A DNA stretch of 64,000 nt from Aquariibacter albus (lineage in GTDB: Bacteria > Pseudomonadota > Gammaproteobacteria > Burkholderiales > Burkholderiaceae_C): NCBI RefSeq assembly GCF_014145335.1, contig NZ_JACIVI010000002.1:1-64000 (forward strand). The letters run 5' to 3'. This document shows, in pieces, positions 63,028 to 64,000 of this stretch; within the stretch, counting starts at the first letter, position 1; every line of letters starts with the position of its first letter. The notes under the pieces are model-generated. The model searched no databases and was not told the origin of the DNA. It saw nothing but the letters and a program-made list of their open reading frames with translations. The translations under genes were made by a program, and so were the position numbers.

Positions 63028-64000
63028 ATGACCCGCGCCCGGCCCTTCACCCCCCCGACCGATGGCCCGCCTCCGGCCGCGCCCTGGCCCACCGGCCCCG
63101 GCCTTGCCGCGGCCCGGCCGCGCGCCTGGCGCCGGGCCCTGCCCTGGGTCGTGCTCGTCACCCTGCTCGGCATTGCCCAGACCCTGCTGATCGTGCTGAG
63201 CCTGCAGGCCGAGAGCACCCGCCTGCAGGAGGAATCCGAGCGCACCGCGGTCGCCGTCGCGGCCGACCTGCGGCTGCGCTTCGGTCGCCATCAGCAGGCC
63301 TTGCAGGCCCTGTCCTGGTCCGAGACCCTTGCGCCGGACGACGGCCCCGGCTCGCCCCGCGCCCTGCTGCGCGATCGTCGCGACATGCTGCGCATCGAGC
63401 AGCGCGATGCCCGCCTCGCGCTGCGGCAGGTGCTCGACAGCCCCTTCCGCGGCGTGCTGTTCGCGCCCGCCGGCAGCGAGCGCATGACCGACGGCCTGCT
63501 GCCGCGCGCCCAGCTCGACCTGGAACTGCAGCTGGCTTGCACCAGCGCGCGCCGCCTGATGCTGCCGCGCTGGTCGCGCAGCTACTTCGTGCCGCAGCCT
63601 GGTGGCCTGGGCCTGGAGGTGATCGATCTCTGCCTGCCGCTGGTCGGCCGCGACGACGACCCCGGCGGCTACGTGATCGCCACCGTCGCGCTCGGCCTGG
63701 CCATCGAGGAGGCGGTGCCGCCGGCCACGCTGCGCACCCACGAGCTGGCCCTGGTGGAGGGCGATGGCACCCGTCTCGTGCGCGTGGGCGGCCCGCGCGG
63801 CGCCGGGGTCTACCTGGCCGAGCGCCTGCTCGATCTGCCGGGCCTGGGTCTGGCGCTGCGGGTCGACACCGACCGCCGCGGCCCGCCCCTGATTCCCAAC
63901 CTGTCGACCGGCCTGGTGATCGGCCTGTCGCTGGCGCTGGCCGCCGTCGTCGCCCTGCTGGTGCGCGATGTGCGACGCCGCGCGGCGGCCGAGCAGCGCC
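63028..64000 (+). CDS. Sensor histidine kinase, N-terminal part (cut at right edge)
   Basis: The first 324 residues of a membrane-bound sensor protein that continues past the window. A basic N-terminus and a membrane helix (ALPWVVLVTLLGIAQTLLIVLS, about 38-59) precede a periplasmic sensing domain of about 210 residues rich in Arg and Leu (RRDMLRIEQRDARLAL, SRSYFVPQPGG). A second membrane helix follows (LSTGLVIGLSLALAAVVALLV, about 292-312) before the cytoplasmic part (RDVRRRAAAEQR). The kinase core is beyond the window, so the call rests on topology. The layout and the neighbouring malic enzyme suggest a DctS/DctB-type C4-dicarboxylate sensor. The start is the ATG at 63028. Confidence 0.65.
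   Translation, partial: MTRARPFTPPTDGPPPAAPWPTGPGLAAARPRAWRRALPWVVLVTLLGIAQTLLIVLSLQAESTRLQEESERTAVAVAADLRLRFGRHQQALQALSWSETLAPDDGPGSPRALLRDRRDMLRIEQRDARLALRQVLDSPFRGVLFAPAGSERMTDGLLPRAQLDLELQLACTSARRLMLPRWSRSYFVPQPGGLGLEVIDLCLPLVGRDDDPGGYVIATVALGLAIEEAVPPATLRTHELALVEGDGTRLVRVGGPRGAGVYLAERLLDLPGLGLALRVDTDRRGPPLIPNLSTGLVIGLSLALAAVVALLVRDVRRRAAAEQR

Overview
The window is about 70% GC and reads as a chromosomal segment of a betaproteobacterium, most likely order Burkholderiales in the Rubrivivax/Leptothrix/Ideonella neighbourhood. The reasons are the very high GC, a PEP-CTERM protein, a fused indolepyruvate ferredoxin oxidoreductase, the atpIBEFHAGDC order and the lptD-surA-rsmA block. This placement is inferred from gene content only. 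No rRNA, tRNA, CRISPR array or prophage was seen.

Left end (1-5.8 kb): a partial IS3-family element with a nonsense codon in orfB abuts an internal fragment of a type I restriction specificity gene (hsdS). Then come queA and recG, and a low-GC lipoprotein gene that looks foreign. 5.8-17 kb: oxyR and katG (peroxide response) converge on a shared hairpin. They are followed by a DUF2062 membrane protein, a three-gene NMT1/THI5-type ABC importer, the 1193-residue indolepyruvate oxidoreductase and a Dps-like ferritin. 17-26 kb: a family 25 glycosyltransferase and a choice-of-anchor-I PEP-CTERM protein, then an iron-uptake cassette on the minus strand (tonB-exbB-exbD-TonB receptor-piuC) headed by two Fur-like boxes, then tgt.

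26-44 kb: a self-inhibited-type Fic protein with a small AbrB-like gene upstream, an esterase, a secreted S15/CocE-type hydrolase, a TPR-2OG oxygenase, kup, gshB, uup, an unrecognised gene, a LysE exporter, a ScsB/DsbD-type thiol reductase with a redoxin, a GNAT enzyme and a metallo-beta-lactamase-fold lipoprotein. 44-51.3 kb: the complete F1Fo ATP synthase operon ending in a clear terminator. 51.4-64 kb: a methyltransferase, rsmE, amgK, the outer-membrane biogenesis genes lptD-surA with rsmA, a secreted RNase Sa/barnase-type ribonuclease with a barstar-like inhibitor, the malic enzyme maeB, and the start of a sensor kinase that runs off the end.

Most of the window is ordinary core genome. 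The parts that deserve a second look are the IS/hsdS scar, the foreign lipoprotein with the palindromes beside oxyR, the Fur-headed TonB cassette with a G10 tract in front of its receptor, the GGGGCC-type repeat just before tgt, the Fic/AbrB pair, the RNase/barstar pair and two matching CRP-like palindromes. I found no clearly novel multi-gene system.
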